A DNA stretch of 64,000 nt, taken from the NCBI GenBank assembly GCA_021014325.1, contig CM037469.1:18747701-18811700 (forward strand). The letters are read 5' to 3'. Of the stretch, positions 61,578 through 64,000 are shown piece by piece. The stretch is from Plazaster borealis (taxonomy: Eukaryota > Echinodermata > Asteroidea > Forcipulatida > Labidiasteridae). The notes under the pieces were generated by a model that worked only from the letters and a program-made list of their open reading frames with translations, was not told the origin of the DNA and did no database searches. Position 1 is the stretch's first letter. Each line of letters opens with the position of its first letter. Made by a program: the position numbers and the translations under genes.

Positions 61578-62537
61578 AACCCTCCCCTCCCCTTCCCCCG
61601 GTTGTAACTACCTCCTCCTAAAAAGCTTCATCAAATTAAACAAATTCAATCCATCAGGCAGTCGGGCAGCCTGGAACTTTGGGAAAATCATTCAGGTTTC
61701 TGATGCAAACTGAAGTGAGCCATCATCTGTTCTCTACATCCCTCTGAAAAAGACCAATGGCAAGTGCAGTTAACAAAAACCCTGTACATGCATGACTCAT
61801 GTCATAGGGTTGTTGAGAATGCATACATGCATAATGTCCACATAAAGGTACATGAATGACTTGTGGATAATCAGAGAAACAGTGCATAATACATGTGTGT
61901 CCATGTGCATTATTTTGTCTGACAGACACACAGGTGCAGTTTATACTGCCTTCTCTTGGTTGGTCAACAAAATTGACCAGTAGAAAGTATCACCATCAGA
62001 CAGGTGTACCCCCACTTGTCCGCAGTCAATTACACCCCAATCTAGCAATCGAATTGACCCTTCAAGGTACAACCCAACCACTGTTGCCAATTCCGTTCAG
62101 GTGTTCCAACTGGCATTGTACTTAATTGAATACAAGTCTCATATGAGCAATGGACTGTGTTACTTGAATCGACTGCTCCATCTGCTACAGATGAAGGATT
62201 CCAAAGTGTAAATTATGGTGTGATAATAAGCAATGAAATTGAAAAACACCTCCTATACGCTGGTGGTACCACAGACTGCCACAAAGTACCGTACTTTCCA
62301 GGCTAGCATTGGGTGCATGAGTTTCTTCTGTCTGTATGTAACTTGCTGTGTTTTAATATTTCTGGGAATGAAACCAAGGATGCCTCAAAGTGAACTTAAT
62401 TACTGCAGCCCGCAAGCCTGAGAAACAAGGGTGATTGCTATACGTACATGACCAGAAAGCCCTACTCTTCTACGATAGTGTTCTGGGTTCATTTACGTAC
62501 ACCACCAATCCTAGTACACGGGACCTACAAGTACAGT

Positions 62538-62690
62538 TTAATGTCCCATCTGAAATGAAAGCAATTATGGTTAAGTATCTTGCTAAAGGACACAAGTGCA
62601 TCGACCGGACTCGAACATACACTCTGCTGGTCAGAAACACCAGAGCTCGAGTCCAGTGCTCTTAACCACTCAGTCACAACTTGCCACAAT
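62538..62690. repeat. tRNA-like SINE copy
   Basis: It has the same order as 20622-20762: 'aatgtcccatctgaaatgaa', 'ggacacaagtgcatcgaccg', 'actcgaacatacactctgct' and 'gagctcgagtccagtgctct'. Confidence 0.7.
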
Positions 62691-63832
62691 CAGGAAACCC
62701 CCATGTCTTGCATGATGTGGACTTGATAACCACAGTCTTCTGTGGAATTTTGTGGCACAAACCAGTTGGGCAGGAGAGTTTACCAATAGTTGTATGAACA
62801 TCACAAAATGTACACAAAATGGACAATGTGGGCCCACATACATGCTTACAAGTAAAACAACAACTTCTAGCCAGCAGAAACGTTTATGCATCATTGTACT
62901 ACATGAACATGGTCGTGAAGCATTGTACACATACCTGTAGAAAGGACTGCTCTTACTCAAAATTTGAATGCTGCTTCTGCTTTCTGTGTCCTCTTCATTT
63001 GTATTCATTTACAACTGGTTAACTTCAGTTTTTGTGTCTAGTGTATTTATATATTTATCCCATATGTAGTCTATTTTGCTATTTTTGAGCAAAGAATCCA
63101 TGTTCACAATTACCACTTTTACTAAGCTGTCCAGTGTTCACGTACATGTAGGATAGTGGTTTGAGAAGCACATTCTGCAGGCAGTTCATAAATTAGGCTC
63201 ACCTTCAAAGGCTGGGCTTTTGGCAGCAAGGGGAAAAATTTCAAACCTGGAATTTCTTGAAAGCCATAAAATTGGAATGTTTATGAGAGTTTTGACCTCT
63301 ACATTGTGGGAAAGAACCTTGTTCAAGAGGAGGAGGGATGGTACCCACAAATCTTGCAAAACACCTGCAGGCCGAAAACAAGTGGTTTGTGGAAAAACAA
63401 TCAGCGCACACTACTTCTTTCCATTCACTGCTTAATAGGGAAGGCGTGACATTGGATAGACTCCATCAATTGGAAAGAGTCAATTCTCAAGTTTACAAGC
63501 TCATTTTGAAACATACAGGGTCAAATTTAATGGCTCTACTTACTGCGGAACTCTGCGCTTACAGAGCCCTGAAAGCACATCATTCTATGGGACGTACCAC
63601 AGTAAGCAGAGGCTTGAAATTAGGCCCTGGTCTCATGCTCTCAGCTTGCTCAGCTATCCGCATGACGTAGCCAGGCATTTCAGCACGCTGTGGTCATGGT
63701 CTCAGTATTCCTGACGTGCTCGGATATCCAGATGTGACAAATTGGACAGTTCCATGTCCCTTATAAAGAACATTTAACTCATGATATCAGTGTTTACAAG
63801 TCCCAAAGCCTGATAAGACAAGCAGGGATGAG

Positions 63833-64000
63833 ATTTGGAATTACACAGAGGCCACAAGGGCCATGGCCTATGTTGCCCTGGTCTTGGCTTTGGTGCCTGT
63901 TCAGAAGTTTCCCACAGACTTTAAGATTTCCCAATCGAAGTGCACTTCGCAAAATGAAAAATGGCCTTGCCCTCTCTTGGCTTTGGTGCCTGTTCAGAAG
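63833..64000. repeat. R1 copy with the start of a tandem duplication, cut by the window edge
   Basis: R1 modules run from 'gaattacacagaggccacaa' to 'ggccttgccctctc'. Then cttggctttggtgcctgttc plus agaag (first seen near 63885) begins again at 63977 and reaches the window end. The period is about 92 bp. Confidence 0.8.

Larger units (their letters stand above)
44927..64000. other. Sequence upstream of the FNDC3 5'UTR exon (5' intron and/or intergenic)
   Basis: The acceptor at 44927 shows that at least part of this region is intron. No coding exon is recognised. Stretches 45750-47030, 49145-50520, 50770-52880, 53340-55220, 58380-60040, 60200-61110 and 61580-62530 show no feature I can support beyond scattered repeat fragments and G or C homopolymers. 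Confidence 0.55.

Overview
The window is animal nuclear DNA. It is AT-rich, gene-poor and intron-dominated, with canonical GT..AG splice sites and many short dispersed repeats and minisatellites. Several repeats (TTAA-flanked short elements with a GGTAAT-type terminus, 'gcttagcaaaa' elements, tRNA-like short elements) resemble families I associate with sea stars (Asteroidea) and other echinoderms. That assignment is from memory and tentative.

The one gene I can identify confidently is on the minus strand: an FNDC3-type gene (fibronectin type III domain-containing protein 3; vertebrate FNDC3A/FNDC3B). Four coding exons are readable: 44788-44137, 34699-34169, 32271-31972 and 12832-12610. All junctions have proper donors and acceptors and matching phases, giving about 568 residues. 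They encode a low-complexity N-terminus, the conserved '..GEAF..' segment, a basic 'EKLQKKLRERQ' segment, and the start of the first FN3 domain. A 5'UTR segment lies at 44789-44926. The remaining FN3 domains and the C-terminal membrane anchor were not found and probably lie beyond the left edge.

Layout:
- 1-12609: FNDC3 downstream intron sequence. It holds a 20-bp array, a 100-bp array built on exon-like sequence, and a large C-rich 34-bp minisatellite.
- 12610-44926: the FNDC3 exons and three introns. Intron 3 is about 19.1 kb and contains a candidate small plus-strand exon with a TATA box at 22221-22445. Intron 2 contains a near-perfect 76-bp-arm hairpin at 33309-33465. Intron 1 contains a 67-bp array and a 1.28-kb CpG-rich repeat.
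- 44927-64000: upstream sequence, either the 5' intron or intergenic. It contains a 21-bp minisatellite derived from a dispersed repeat, a higher-order 87-bp satellite-like array interrupted by a TTAA-flanked MITE, and a possible non-coding first exon near 58284-58347.

Long open reading frames over the minisatellites (up to 428 codons) are artefacts of repeat composition. No transposase, reverse transcriptase, rRNA, functional tRNA or CRISPR array was recognised. The most interesting structures are the intronic hairpin, the MITE inside the satellite array, minisatellites born from an interspersed repeat, and the long CpG-rich repeat.
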